Assembly (NCBI GenBank): GCA_965656085.1
Contig: CBFHJA010000019.1
Location: 18,691-82,690, forward strand
DNA: 64,000 nt
Direction of reading: 5' to 3'
Source of the DNA: Aliishimia sp965656085
Lineage (GTDB): Bacteria; Pseudomonadota; Alphaproteobacteria; Rhodobacterales; Rhodobacteraceae
Below are positions 1 to 8,723 of the stretch, piece after piece. The notes below the pieces were generated by a model. That model had not been told where the DNA came from and searched no databases. It saw nothing but the letters and a program-made list of their open reading frames with translations. The stretch's first letter is position 1; the number at the start of each line of letters is the position of its first letter. A program made the position numbers and the translations under genes.

Positions 1-2057
1 CCGCGCTCCTGCAGGTGCTCGCGCCCGACCTTGCAGATGTGCTGGGACCGGATGTGCCAGCGCCGCCATCCATGGCCCCCGCGGCCTTGCAGCAGGCCTG
101 CTTCAAAGCTGTCACGCGTTTGTTCGAGGCGCTGGACAGGCCCGCGCTCATCCTTCTGGAGGACCTTCATTGGGCCGACAGCGGCAGCTTGGCTCTGCTG
201 GCCCATGTCGCGGCGGAGTGCAGCCACCTGCCAGTCCTGATTGTCGGCACCGCGCGCTCCGAGGAACGCGCCGACCTGATGAGCGAACTGCCCGGCGTCG
301 AGGACCTGCCGCTCACGCGGCTCGCGCAGGACGAGATCGAGGAGCTGCTGGGCTCGATGCTCGGCAATGCCAATGTCTCGGACGAGTTGATTTCACTGGT
401 GAATGCCGAAAGTGAGGGCAACGCCTTTTTTCTGGTCGAATGCCTGCACGCCTTGGTCGATGAGGCGGGCCGGTTGGATAAAGTTGGCAAGACACTGCCA
501 CGGGGCGGGATCGTTTCGCAGAAGATTGCCGATCTGGTCGCGACCCGGCTGGGCAGACTTGCCCCCGACGCGCATCCGCTGATCGATCAGGCCGCGCTGA
601 TGGGGCGTTACCTCGACCTTGCCACGCTGCGCAAACTCTCTGACCAGGAAGATCTTGACCAGTGGCTGATGTCCTGCGCAGCTTCCGGCGTGATCGAAGC
701 CGATGGCTCAGAATGGCGTTTCAGCCATGACAAGTTCCGTGAGGGCCTGCGCACCCGCCTGCCGCAACTGGACAGAACCGCGTTCCACAGGCAGATCGCC
801 GAAGCAATCGAGGCAGTCTCCGATGCGCCCGGGCGGCGGGCAGACGAACTGATGACGCACTGGGGCGGCGCAGGTGATCTGCACAAGGAGTTGGAATACG
901 CCAAGCTCGCAACCAGCGCCGCGATTGAAAATCACTCCACGCGTGAGGCGATCCGGTATCTCGATCGCGCGATCGAGATCGTGCGCACGCTGTTCGACGG
1001 CCCGGCGCGCAACGGCCAAGAGCTTGAGTTGCAGCTTATGCGGGGCGGTCTTCTTGTTGCGAGCAAGGGCTTTGCGGCGCCGGATGTCCTCGACGCTTTC
1101 AACCGCTCGCTCGAAATTTGCCAAGAGCTGGGGGATGTTGCGACCCTTGCCCCGGTCAATCGTGGTCTTTGGAGCTTCTTTTTAGTGGCCGCCGAGATCG
1201 ACAAAGCGATGGGCCTCGCAGGCGAGGTCCGCAGGCTCGGAGACGTGCTTGGCGAGCCGGATGTTGAACGCTACGGACGCTTTCTGGTTGCCGCAACGCG
1301 CTTCTGGCAGGGTGATTTACACGGTCTCGACACGGAGATGAGCGCCTTTATCGACAATGTTGACCGGACATCGGGGCTGATCTTCTTCGAATCGACCCTC
1401 GAAGACCCGGAGGTTCAGGCGCTGTCGCACTTTGCATGGTGCAACTACCTGATCGGCAAACCGGAAGAAGCCGAACGCGCCAGCCAGCGCGCCATTGAGG
1501 TTGGCCGTGCCACGGGCCGTCCTGAAAGCCTCGCCTTCGCGCTCGGGTTCGCGGGCTGGTACAGCCACTACAGCGGCCAGTTCGACCGTGCCGCAGAGCT
1601 TGCGCGCGAGTCCATCGCGCTCTCCACGGAACACGATCTGCCCTACTGGATGGGTGCAGCTTATATCCTGCAAGGTGGCGACATGGTGCGTCACGGTCAC
1701 GCAGACAACGGGATGCGCGACATCGAGCTGGGTCTCAGCATCTGGCGCGCAACGGGATCGCGACTGTTTTCATCGACCTTCCTGTCGGTACAGGCGGAGG
1801 CCTATCACAAACTGGGCGATTTCGAGCGCGCGGAAGAGGTTCTGCGCGAGGCCCATACGGAGATGAAATCGACTGGCGAGCGCCACAACGAGGCTGAAGT
1901 GCTGTGCTCCATGGGCGCCGTCGCTGAAAGCCGCGGCGATTTGGAGGCGGCAAGGGCCAAATACACCGAAGCTATCGAGATTGCCCGCAAACAAGGCGCC
2001 AAGGAGTTCGAACGCCGTGCGACAGACGCCCTCCGGAGCATCGCGCAGCGCGACTAA
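1..2057 (+). CDS. AAA-ATPase/TPR protein of the adenylate-cyclase-associated type (5' partial)
   Basis: The reading frame is open from the first base, so the true start lies upstream and the first start codon inside the window (GTG at 15) is probably internal. A Walker B-like block, ILLEDLHWAD, lies near residue 46 of the visible part; the Walker A motif would be upstream. The C-terminal half, from about residue 300, is helical and rich in TPR-like units ending in AKYTEAIEIARKQGAKEFERRA. This is the usual layout of proteins with an N-terminal class III cyclase or HTH domain, an AAA_16 ATPase and TPRs. It is probably a signalling ATPase, but the N-terminal output domain is not visible. The gene ends shortly before an insertion-sequence remnant. 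Confidence 0.75.
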   Translation, partial: ALLQVLAPDLADVLGPDVPAPPSMAPAALQQACFKAVTRLFEALDRPALILLEDLHWADSGSLALLAHVAAECSHLPVLIVGTARSEERADLMSELPGVEDLPLTRLAQDEIEELLGSMLGNANVSDELISLVNAESEGNAFFLVECLHALVDEAGRLDKVGKTLPRGGIVSQKIADLVATRLGRLAPDAHPLIDQAALMGRYLDLATLRKLSDQEDLDQWLMSCAASGVIEADGSEWRFSHDKFREGLRTRLPQLDRTAFHRQIAEAIEAVSDAPGRRADELMTHWGGAGDLHKELEYAKLATSAAIENHSTREAIRYLDRAIEIVRTLFDGPARNGQELELQLMRGGLLVASKGFAAPDVLDAFNRSLEICQELGDVATLAPVNRGLWSFFLVAAEIDKAMGLAGEVRRLGDVLGEPDVERYGRFLVAATRFWQGDLHGLDTEMSAFIDNVDRTSGLIFFESTLEDPEVQALSHFAWCNYLIGKPEEAERASQRAIEVGRATGRPESLAFALGFAGWYSHYSGQFDRAAELARESIALSTEHDLPYWMGAAYILQGGDMVRHGHADNGMRDIELGLSIWRATGSRLFSSTFLSVQAEAYHKLGDFERAEEVLREAHTEMKSTGERHNEAEVLCSMGAVAESRGDLEAARAKYTEAIEIARKQGAKEFERRATDALRSIAQRD

Positions 2058-2074
2058 TCCTAGCCGGGGTGTCT

Positions 2075-2460
2075 CAGAGTTCATCGGCAACGTTTGCATT
2101 ACACGGTACCTCAAGATTTTGTCAGGAGTTTCTGCCACAGGAGCGTGCCGACGAAGCGCGCGGCTTGACCGAAGGGCTGGAAGGCGTCGGGCATATGGTG
2201 GTGGATGCCGCCTATGACGCTGACCATCTGCGTCAGTTTATCCATTGCGCCCTCGAGGCCAGCGCGCAGAACAAACAAAGCCTGTCGCTAACAATCGTGT
2301 AGCCCAACGACAGGGTGCTCTAAAAAGAGCGCCATTCTTTCGGATTTTTATTAAGTAAAGTCAGATACTTTCGGGATGGCCACGCTGTGGGATAACGCTG
2401 GAAGCTTTCAACGCGTTGGTATCGCTCATACGCGCAATGGCGTGGCTCGCCGAAACAAAG
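2075..2460 (+). pseudogene. decayed IS5-family transposase, C-terminal half
   Basis: Translating the plus strand in successive frames gives the C-terminal half of an IS5-type DDE transposase. VDAAYDADHLRQFI (about 2200-2245) matches the second catalytic Asp region. KERHSFGFLLSKVRYF (2324-2371), preceded by L and a stop, matches the conserved YKERHxVECFFNKLKRF helix. FGMATLWD and then ITLEAFNALVSLIRAMAWLA (about 2392-2451) match the RIAxRxxKTLxAFxAFVxLACAMIWLA tail. The match needs two frame changes (frame 2 to 3 to 1) and crosses stops near 2300 and 2321, so it cannot be functional. No flanking target duplication was recognised. It explains nearly all of the 500-base gap between the two flanking genes. 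Confidence 0.75.
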
Positions 2461-2558
2461 ACGCCGCCTGTTCAACTCTTGTTGGACGGTCCACCCGTTC
2501 AAATCCATTGTCGATCTGGCTTGCCAAATGCCGTGTATTGGCTCCACGCATCCGTCTC

Positions 2559-3572
2559 CTAGTCCTCGCAGATCGCTTGTAATCGCAGCCAGTCGCTATC
2601 GCGAAGGATCGGCGGGAGCGGGATAGACTGAGCCGGGTCTGCTTCTATCAATGGCAAGACCGTCTCGCCGGTGACGTCGAGCGCATAAGCGTAAGGACCG
2701 CTCGGCACGCGGGCTGCCTCGAACCGGGCCAGCAGCGCCTCGAAGGACGGGGACGGACGTGGACGGGTCAATGCCGTCTCGGCATAGCCGTCGAGGCTCG
2801 CGCTTTCGAGCCGGCCTGTGGTCAGCAAACGGAACGTTGCATAAATTCCGGCATGGTCCAGCACATCGCGCAGCGGGTCGTGCTGCCGGGCGGCCAGTTG
2901 CTCGGCGAGCACATAGCCAGCCACCACGTCCGGCGCTTCGTAATCCTCAACCAATACGCGGGCGAGCAGGATCTTTCCACCGGGCAAATGCAGCGCATCC
3001 CGAAGCCCGCCCCGCATCACTGCGAGACGGGGCGCGTCCAGCCGCGTGCCAAGGCGGGCAAGGCTCGACGAGTTTGCGGAGGTCCCGCACGCTGGTCCAG
3101 TGAGGCTCTGGATGCGCGTAAAGATGGCCTGTCCAATATCGGCCCGCGCTGCGGCCGGTACAACGCGCAGGGTGTGCTCAGTCAATGCGCCGGGCAGCCA
3201 GACAATTGCCGCATAGGCCACCGCGGCGGCAGAGAGCGTTAGGCCGAGCCAGCGCAGGCGCCCCGGCCGGGGGCGGGCGCGGTCTACCGCGCGGCGCAGT
3301 GTGTCGAGCGCGTCGATCATCTCTGCCTCCTCGGCGCCAAGTTCGAGGTCTTCGCCGGGATCGCCATCGGGATGGTAGCAGGCGGGCAGTTTGCCGGGAT
3401 TGGCCCGCGCCAGTGCGGCGATGGACCAATGGGCGAGGGGTTGGTCGGTGGTGGTCTTGATCGTGAGTGTGGCATCGCCCAGCACGACCACAACCTCGCG
3501 GCGCTGGCTCTCCGCGTCGGGGCGCCAAAGGCCAGACGCTTCGATCCGGTCGTATTTCTTCAGGGCTACCAT
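2559..3572 (-). CDS. membrane-anchored protein with degenerate M48-like domain
   Basis: 337 residues starting at an ATG (complement of 3570-3572). The N-terminal 100 residues are soluble and contain a DLELGAEEAEMIDAL stretch. One hydrophobic segment, about residues 105-127 (LGLTLSAAAVAYAAIVWLPG), is followed by a C-terminal domain. In that domain LPGGKILLARVLVEDYEAPD looks like the LPGGxIxVTRGLL segment of M48 metallopeptidases, but the expected HExxH zinc motif is replaced by AEQLA. I infer an inactive peptidase-like fold facing the periplasm. No partner genes are adjacent. The family and function are not otherwise recognised. Confidence 0.6.
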   Translation of the reverse strand: MVALKKYDRIEASGLWRPDAESQRREVVVVLGDATLTIKTTTDQPLAHWSIAALARANPGKLPACYHPDGDPGEDLELGAEEAEMIDALDTLRRAVDRARPRPGRLRWLGLTLSAAAVAYAAIVWLPGALTEHTLRVVPAAARADIGQAIFTRIQSLTGPACGTSANSSSLARLGTRLDAPRLAVMRGGLRDALHLPGGKILLARVLVEDYEAPDVVAGYVLAEQLAARQHDPLRDVLDHAGIYATFRLLTTGRLESASLDGYAETALTRPRPSPSFEALLARFEAARVPSGPYAYALDVTGETVLPLIEADPAQSIPLPPILRDSDWLRLQAICED

Positions 3573-3804
3573 GGAGTGCGGCTGCTCGGCCTTTGATTTA
3601 TGCTGCGCAGACTAGCACGCAGGGCAAGGCGCGCCAAGCGGCTCAGGTCGGCAGTTTGGTTCGGCCGTTGGCCGAAGCGAGAGATCCTCTCTCGCGCTCT
3701 CTGGGATATTTTGGGCCAAAGGAAGACAAAGGGATTTTCCCATCCCCGCCCGGGAGGGTGTCTGGTGCGTGCCCGGGGCGGGGATGGGGTGCATATGAGG
3801 GGAG
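3573..3804. other. intergenic region with a type-C repeat copy
   Basis: No gene is seen in these 232 bases. They hold a GC-rich inverted segment around GAGAGATCCTCTCTC (about 3680-3695) and a copy of the dispersed motif GGATATTTTGGGCCAAAG (about 3704-3721) also found at several other gene ends in the window. Confidence 0.5.
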
Positions 3805-5436
3805 TTAGCCCATATCAGCCGCGAGCTTGCGCAACTCGAACTTCTGGATCTTGCCCGTCGACGTCTTCGGCAACTCCTGAAACACCACCTTTTTTGGGGC
3901 TTTGAAGCCCGCCAAGGTCTCGCGGCTGAAGGCGATGATATCGGCCTCAGTGGGCGCGGTACCCGGCTTCAGTTCGATAAAGGCGCAGGGCACCTCGCCC
4001 CATTTCTCGTCCGGTTTGGCCACCACGGCGGCAAGGTTCACGTCTGGGTGGCCCATCAGCACGCCCTCGACCTCCACGGAGGAAATGTTCTCGCCGCCCG
4101 AGATGATGATGTCCTTGGCGCGGTCGGCGATCTGGATATACGTGTCGGGGTGCTGCACAGCGATATCGCCAGAGTGGAAATAGCCGCCCTTGAAGCTCTC
4201 GGCCGTCGCCTCGGGGTTCTTGAGGTAGCCCTTCATCACCGAGTTGCCGCGCATGACGATCTCGCCTTGGGTCTGACCGTCCATCGGCACCTGGGTCATG
4301 GTCTCGTCCATCACCGTGATGTGCTCCATCATCGGGAAGGCCACGCCCTGCCGCGATTTCACGGCGGCGCGCGCGTCCCCGGTCAAATCGCCCCAGCGGG
4401 TCTCGTCCCAGACGCATTCGGTAACATGGCCATAGGTCTCGGTGAGACCGTAGACATGGGTGACGTTGAAGCCCATCGCCTCGATTTTCGACAGCGTTGC
4501 GGGCGCGGGCGGTGCGCCGGCGGTGAAGACCTCAACGGTGTGATCGAAGGGCGCGCGTTCCTCTTCGGGCGCATTCACCAACGCGTTCAATACGATGGGT
4601 GCACCGCCAAAATGGGTGACGCCCTCATAGGCGATGGCGTTGAAGATGTTCTCGGCAGTGATGTCGCGGCAGCCCACCAGCGTGCCGCCAATGAGCGGCA
4701 TCATCCACGTGTGGTTCCAGCCGTTGCAGTGGAAGAGCGGCACGATCGCCATGAACACCGGGTGCAGGGTCATGCGCCACGAGATCACCGTGCCCATGGT
4801 CATCAGGTACGCGCCGCGATGGTGATAGACCACGCCCTTGGGCCGCCCGGTGGTGCCGGAGGTGTAGTTCAGCGCGAGGCTTTCCCATTCGTCCTGGGGC
4901 ATGTGCCAGTCGAAGGCGGGATCGCCCTTTGCCAGCAACTCCTCATAGGTCATGTGCCGCCCTGAGGCCGGATAGCCTGCATGAGGGTCGGGGCATTCGA
5001 TGAGTGTGGGGGTGGGGCCGTCCATCGCGGCGATGGCGGCCTCGGCGAGGTCGAGAAACTGGGTGTCCACGAGCACGACTTTCGCGCCGCCATGCTCGAA
5101 GATATAGGACACGGTGTCCTGATCAAGGCGGATGTTGATCGTGTTGAGCACGGCTCCGCAGGCAGGCACGCCGAAATGAGCCTCGGCTTGGGAGGGCAGG
5201 TTGGGGATCAGTGTGGCGACCACGTCGCCGGGCGCGACCCCCATGCCCGCGAGCGCCGAAGCCAGCCGGGTGCAGCGTTCGTAATATTGCGCATAGGTGA
5301 CGCGGTGGTCGCCATAGATCACAGCCATATGGTTCGGAAACACGTCACGCGCGCGCCGCAGATGCGACAGAGGTGTGAGCGGCACAAAATTCGCCGCGCA
5401 TCTGTCGAGACCGGTCTCGTCTGCCATCCAACCCAT
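3805..5436 (-). CDS. acyl-CoA synthetase (AMP-forming)
   Basis: 543 residues, the usual length for ANL-superfamily acyl-CoA ligases, which activate carboxylic acids to acyl-CoA through an acyl-adenylate. The P-loop-like motif YTSGTTGRPKGVVYHHRG lies near residue 190, VYGLTETYG near 335, GYFHSGDIAV near 420, and the C-terminal lysine motif PKTSTGKIQKFELR near 525. The start ATG is preceded on the minus strand by a clear GGGGGGAG ribosome site. The sequence type resembles medium-chain or methyl-branched acid ligases; DmdB-like activity on methylmercaptopropionate is possible in this lineage but cannot be shown here. It is divergently transcribed from the sulfotransferase. Confidence 0.9.
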   Translation of the reverse strand: MGWMADETGLDRCAANFVPLTPLSHLRRARDVFPNHMAVIYGDHRVTYAQYYERCTRLASALAGMGVAPGDVVATLIPNLPSQAEAHFGVPACGAVLNTINIRLDQDTVSYIFEHGGAKVVLVDTQFLDLAEAAIAAMDGPTPTLIECPDPHAGYPASGRHMTYEELLAKGDPAFDWHMPQDEWESLALNYTSGTTGRPKGVVYHHRGAYLMTMGTVISWRMTLHPVFMAIVPLFHCNGWNHTWMMPLIGGTLVGCRDITAENIFNAIAYEGVTHFGGAPIVLNALVNAPEEERAPFDHTVEVFTAGAPPAPATLSKIEAMGFNVTHVYGLTETYGHVTECVWDETRWGDLTGDARAAVKSRQGVAFPMMEHITVMDETMTQVPMDGQTQGEIVMRGNSVMKGYLKNPEATAESFKGGYFHSGDIAVQHPDTYIQIADRAKDIIISGGENISSVEVEGVLMGHPDVNLAAVVAKPDEKWGEVPCAFIELKPGTAPTEADIIAFSRETLAGFKAPKKVVFQELPKTSTGKIQKFELRKLAADMG

Positions 5437-5576
5437 TGTTGCACTCCCCCCTGAATTGTCGTCTTGCTATCGTGATTAGGCCTATTTCAGCTGAATTTGG
5501 AGCATATGCAATATATGACAAGCAGCTCTTTGCCATTGCCCGGGTTTCTCGCGCATTTTGGAACGCGGGCGGGCCG

Positions 5577-6224
5577 ATGATCCTGTCCCGGGGCCGGAAG
5601 TATCTCTTCATCCACATCCCCAAGACCGGGGGCACGTCTATGGCGCTGGCCTTGGAGGCGCGGGCGATGAAGGATGATGTGATGCTCGGCGATACGCCCA
5701 AGGCGCGGCAGCGGCGGGGGCGGCTGGCGGGAGCGCAGGCGCGTGGGCGGCTCTGGAAGCATAGCATGCTGGCGGATCTTGACGGGGTGGTGACGGCAGA
5801 GGAACTGCCGGATCTGTTTTGTTTCACGCTGGTGCGCAACCCGTGGGCGCGGATGGCGAGTTATTATCATTGGCTGCAGGGCCAGTCCTTCGACCATCCG
5901 GCGGTGCGGCTGGCGGTGCAGGTGGAGTTCGAGGTGTTCGTGCTGCATCCGATGACGCGCAAGGCGCTGGAGGCGGCTCCGGCGCGGCAGTATATGACCG
6001 ATGCGCGCGGCACGGAGCGCTGCGATGCCTATGTGCGGGTTGAGCATTTGGCGACAGATCTTGCGCCGCTGGAGGCGCATCTGGGTTTTGCGCTGGACGT
6101 GCCCCATGTGAATCGCTCGCAGCGCCCGGAGCGGTGGCGTGATCTTTACACGCCCGAGATGGTGGCGGCTGTGGCAGAGGCGGCGGCGGAAGACATCGCG
6201 CGATTCGGCTATGAGTTTCCCTAA
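5577..6224 (+). CDS. sulfotransferase family protein
   Basis: About 215 residues from the ATG at 5577. An in-frame ATG at 5436 would overlap the start of the neighbouring acyl-CoA synthetase and add a segment with no domain signal. IHIPKTGGTS near residue 15 is the 5'-phosphosulfate-binding loop of PAPS-dependent sulfotransferases, and LVRNPWARMASYYHW near residue 85 is the 3'-phosphate-binding block. It probably transfers sulfate from PAPS to a carbohydrate or surface polymer (sulfotransferase family 2 type). The acceptor is unknown and no polysaccharide cluster is adjacent. Confidence 0.85.
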   Translation: MILSRGRKYLFIHIPKTGGTSMALALEARAMKDDVMLGDTPKARQRRGRLAGAQARGRLWKHSMLADLDGVVTAEELPDLFCFTLVRNPWARMASYYHWLQGQSFDHPAVRLAVQVEFEVFVLHPMTRKALEAAPARQYMTDARGTERCDAYVRVEHLATDLAPLEAHLGFALDVPHVNRSQRPERWRDLYTPEMVAAVAEAAAEDIARFGYEFP

Positions 6225-6320
6225 GGGGCGGCAGTAAGCGGATTTTCTACGCATGGTTACCCGATTGTATCGAGTTTGACTAAAATCCGGTGCATTTGCC
6301 CGGCTTTGTCGTCGTTAAGG

Positions 6321-6335
6321 TTAACGATGTCTTAA
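6321..6335. promoter_or_regulatory. CtrA-like box, TTAA-N7-TTAA
   Basis: The sequence TTAACGATGTCTTAA fits the full TTAA-N7-TTAA CtrA consensus of alphaproteobacteria. It lies about 100 bases upstream of the Hint-fold gene and is preceded by another TTAA at 6315. Regulation by CtrA is inferred from the motif only. Confidence 0.45.
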
Positions 6336-6433
6336 TTCCGCCCTGATCTCGGCCCACCTCTGCCCATCGCACCCCGCTATATGGGTCCCAACAGCAAGCA
6401 CGCGCAGAACGCGCCAAAAGTCGGGGTCACGTC

Positions 6434-7093
6434 ATGTTCGGATGGAAAAGCAAAGCTCAAGCCACACATCGCCGGATGGCCGAGACCACGGGCGCCTATG
6501 ACGGCACTGCCACCATCGTTGAGCACGGGCTCATGATCGGCACCAAAGTCGCATCCAACCTCGGCTGGCGCCGCGTCGAAACTCTGCAAGCCGGCGATCA
6601 GGTCCTCACCTTCGATCACGGGATGCAGACCGTCTCCGCCGTGCGCCGCACCCTCCTCTATGTCGACGCCGCTGCGCTGCCCGCGCATCTGATGCCCGTC
6701 ACCGTGCCCGCTGGCACGCTTGGGAACCGCAGCACCATGTATCTGTTGCCCGAGCAAGGCGTCATGGTCGAAAGCGATGCGGCCATCGACGCCCAAGGCG
6801 ATCCTTTTGCGATCGTGCCCGCCGCTGCCCTTGCCGGGTTCCGGGGCGTGCACCGTTGCGAAACGCCCGCGCAAATCGAGGTCATCACCATCAGCTTTGC
6901 GCAGCCGCAAGTCATCTATGTCGAAGGCGGCGCGCTGCTCTACTGCCCGCAGGCACGGATGGATCTGGCCGACATGCTTGATCCCGCTGCGAACGCCTAT
7001 GACATCCTCAGCATTGAAGAGGCCGAAGACCTCGTGTCCTGCATGGAATTTGAAAACCTGCCCATGGCCCAGCCCGCGCCGCATTACGCCTGA
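6434..7093 (+). CDS. Hint-domain (hedgehog/intein-fold) protein
   Basis: 219 residues. The segment IGTKVASNLGWRRVETLQAG followed by DQVLTFDHG (about residues 36-65) is the start of a Hint_2-type fold, common in Rhodobacteraceae. The N-terminal nucleophile Cys or Ser of active Hint modules is not at the expected place, and the usual block-B His region reads LPEQGVMVES, so self-cleavage is doubtful. No signal peptide is evident. In this lineage such proteins are often linked to RTX or secreted proteins, but none is adjacent. A CtrA-like box lies upstream and a strong terminator downstream, so it is probably transcribed alone. Confidence 0.75.
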   Translation: MFGWKSKAQATHRRMAETTGAYDGTATIVEHGLMIGTKVASNLGWRRVETLQAGDQVLTFDHGMQTVSAVRRTLLYVDAAALPAHLMPVTVPAGTLGNRSTMYLLPEQGVMVESDAAIDAQGDPFAIVPAAALAGFRGVHRCETPAQIEVITISFAQPQVIYVEGGALLYCPQARMDLADMLDPAANAYDILSIEEAEDLVSCMEFENLPMAQPAPHYA

Positions 7094-7114
7094 GGCAAAC
7101 CTCTATCCCTCGGA

Positions 7115-7142
7115 CGGCCCCGCGTCAGCGGGGCTGTTTCCG
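7115..7142 (+). terminator. rho-independent terminator after the Hint gene
   Basis: GGCCCCGC, loop GTCA, GCGGGGCT, then TTTCCGTTT: a stable GC hairpin with a T-rich tail directly after the stop codon of the Hint-domain gene. Confidence 0.75.
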
Positions 7143-7144
7143 TT

Positions 7145-7477
7145 TCAGGGGGCCATGAAGCGCCGCCGGGCGTCCACGGCGATGTTGTAGCGTTGCTCCA
7201 GATCGGCGATCAGCGCCATCGCGAGCCGCTTTTCCTCTGCGTCTGACGCGCTGCGCCACGTGTCCCGTGCGGCGTCCAGCAACTTCTTGAGCTTGAACTC
7301 CTCGGGCAGCGCGCCCGCCTCGGCCATGATCCGCACCGCCACCCCGGTGGCCAGATCGGCGATCTCGCCGGAGCGGTCGGGCAGGGGTCGGCCCTCGCCT
7401 TCGAGGCCCGAGAGCTTGCCCTCGGCGAGGGCCTTCCGGATCTGGCGTTCCACCAGTTTGTCGAGGGGCATGGACAT
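7145..7477 (-). CDS. DUF1992 (DnaJ-related) protein
   Basis: 110 residues. The N-terminal motif VERQIRKALAEGKLSGLEGE followed by GRPLPD is diagnostic of the DUF1992 or YhdN-like family, sometimes annotated as DnaJ-family domain proteins although the J-domain HPD motif is absent. The rest is helical with charged heptads. An alternative ATG lies two codons downstream. The biochemical role is unknown. It converges with the Hint gene across the terminator. Confidence 0.85.
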   Translation of the reverse strand: MSMPLDKLVERQIRKALAEGKLSGLEGEGRPLPDRSGEIADLATGVAVRIMAEAGALPEEFKLKKLLDAARDTWRSASDAEEKRLAMALIADLEQRYNIAVDARRRFMAP

Positions 7478-7522
7478 GCCCAGACCATAGGCTTGTCAGC
7501 GCATCCGATCAACGCGCCGTTT

Positions 7523-7552
7523 CTTCCTGCTTTCGTTTGGTCAAAAATATCC
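7523..7552 (-). repeat. type-C dispersed repeat, left side of the IS110 element
   Basis: On the minus strand this reads GGATATTTTTGACCAAACGA, a copy of the gene-end motif family seen at 3704, 8726, 13981, 14150, 36813, 44215 and about 50994. It is inverted relative to the copy at 8726, so the two bracket the IS110 element. Confidence 0.6.
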
Positions 7553-7559
7553 AGTCCGT

Positions 7560-7723
7560 TGCTGGTGTGTAATGATGGCTGCGGGCGGGAGCTCGTAAAT
7601 ATCCGGATGTTCTGAGCGATCAGCCGCATCGTCTTCGGGCCTAAGCCCCGCCCGCAATGGTTTGTCCTGCACACTTGATTGGAGCAGTTGGTGCTGACTC
7701 CGTGGGACTGGAACAGGGGTATC
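7560..7723 (+). ncRNA. candidate bridge RNA region of the IS110 element
   Basis: In IS110-group elements the bridge RNA that pairs with target and donor DNA is encoded in the non-coding end upstream of the recombinase. This stretch is free of open frames. It contains the hairpin-prone GGGCCTAAGCCCCGCCC and, just before the recombinase start, GTGCTGACTCCGTGGGAC. The assignment rests on position and family knowledge; loops were not matched to target sequences. Confidence 0.35.
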
Positions 7724-8640
7724 ATGATGGAAAATGTGTTTGGAGTCGACGTCGCGAAGACCTGGGTTGATGTGGTCGGCCGGACGGGCATGAGAGGGTC
7801 CGCAATGACGATCTCATGGCCTTCGCGCGACGGGTTGCAAAACAGGGCGGCCGGGTCGCATTCGAAGCGTCTGGCGGATGTGAGACGCCCTTGCGGATGG
7901 CCCTGGCCAAGGCACGGGTTCCGGCGATCCGGATCAATCCGCAGCGGGCGCGGGCGTTTGCGACCTGGCTGGGGCGGCTGGCCAAGACCGACCGGGTGGA
8001 TGCCGGCGTAATCCGCGAAACGGCGGTGCGGCTTGAGCTGCCAGACTGCCCGCCAGAGCCAAAAGAGGTGAGCCAACTCAAGGCCTTGCAACTGCGCCGC
8101 CGCCAGCTGGTCGAGGCCGCCAAGCGCGAGAAGATCCGTCTGGGCCAGACCCGCGACACCGCGGCACGTGCCTCGGTTGCGCGGGTTCTGCGGTTCCTGC
8201 AGCGCGAGATCGTGCGTCTCGAGGCGGCGATCGCAACGTGCATCGCGGCGTCCGAAGACCTGCGGACCCGGGCGGCCCTTCTGCGCACCGCGCCGGGTGT
8301 GGGACCGGTCTCGGCCACGGCTCTGCTGGCTGAAATGCCGGAACTCGGCACGCTCACCCCGCGCCAGGTCGCGGCTCTGGCGGGGCGGGCTCCCATGGCC
8401 CGGGACAGCGGTCTGCGCAGCGGTAAACGCCGGATCGGGGGCGGGCGCAAGAGCTTGCGGGACGTGCTTTACATGGCTGGTCTGAGTGCGGCGCGACACG
8501 ATCCGGCCCTGCGGGCTTTCTCAGACAGGCTCAGAGAAAACGGCAAAGCACCCAAGCAGGCTATCATCGCCGTCACCCGCAAACTCCTCATCATCCTCAA
8601 CGCAATGATCCGAGAAAACAGGCCATACACCCCGACTTGA
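7724..8640 (+). pseudogene. IS110-family transposase, frameshifted
   Basis: The N-terminus starts at ATG 7724 with MMENVFGVDVAKTWVDVV, including the first Asp of the RuvC-like DEDD site, in frame 2. The rest, from CGRPDGHERVRNDDLMAFAR onward, is in frame 1 and stays open to 8640. The junction lies near 7771-7790, where a one-base change would restore a protein of about 305 residues. LAKTDRVDAGVI and the C-terminal APGVGPVSATALLAEMPELG transposase_20 segment are intact. IS110 recombinases are not known to use programmed frameshifting, so a mutation or a sequencing error is the likelier cause. Confidence 0.8.
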
Positions 8641-8723
8641 ACAACACACTTGCCCACGGGGGTCCGGGGGTGTGAAACCCCCGGTACGTCGATCAGCACC
8701 AAGAGCACTCGGGAGGCTCCCGT

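Larger units (their letters stand above)
7553..8660 (+). mobile_element. IS110-family insertion sequence (approximate ends)
   Basis: The element contains an IS110-type DEDD recombinase and about 170 bases of non-coding left end. IS110 elements lack long terminal inverted repeats, so the ends cannot be fixed by eye; I place them between the two flanking type-C repeats. The recombinase carries a frameshift, so this copy is probably immobile unless complemented. Confidence 0.65.
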
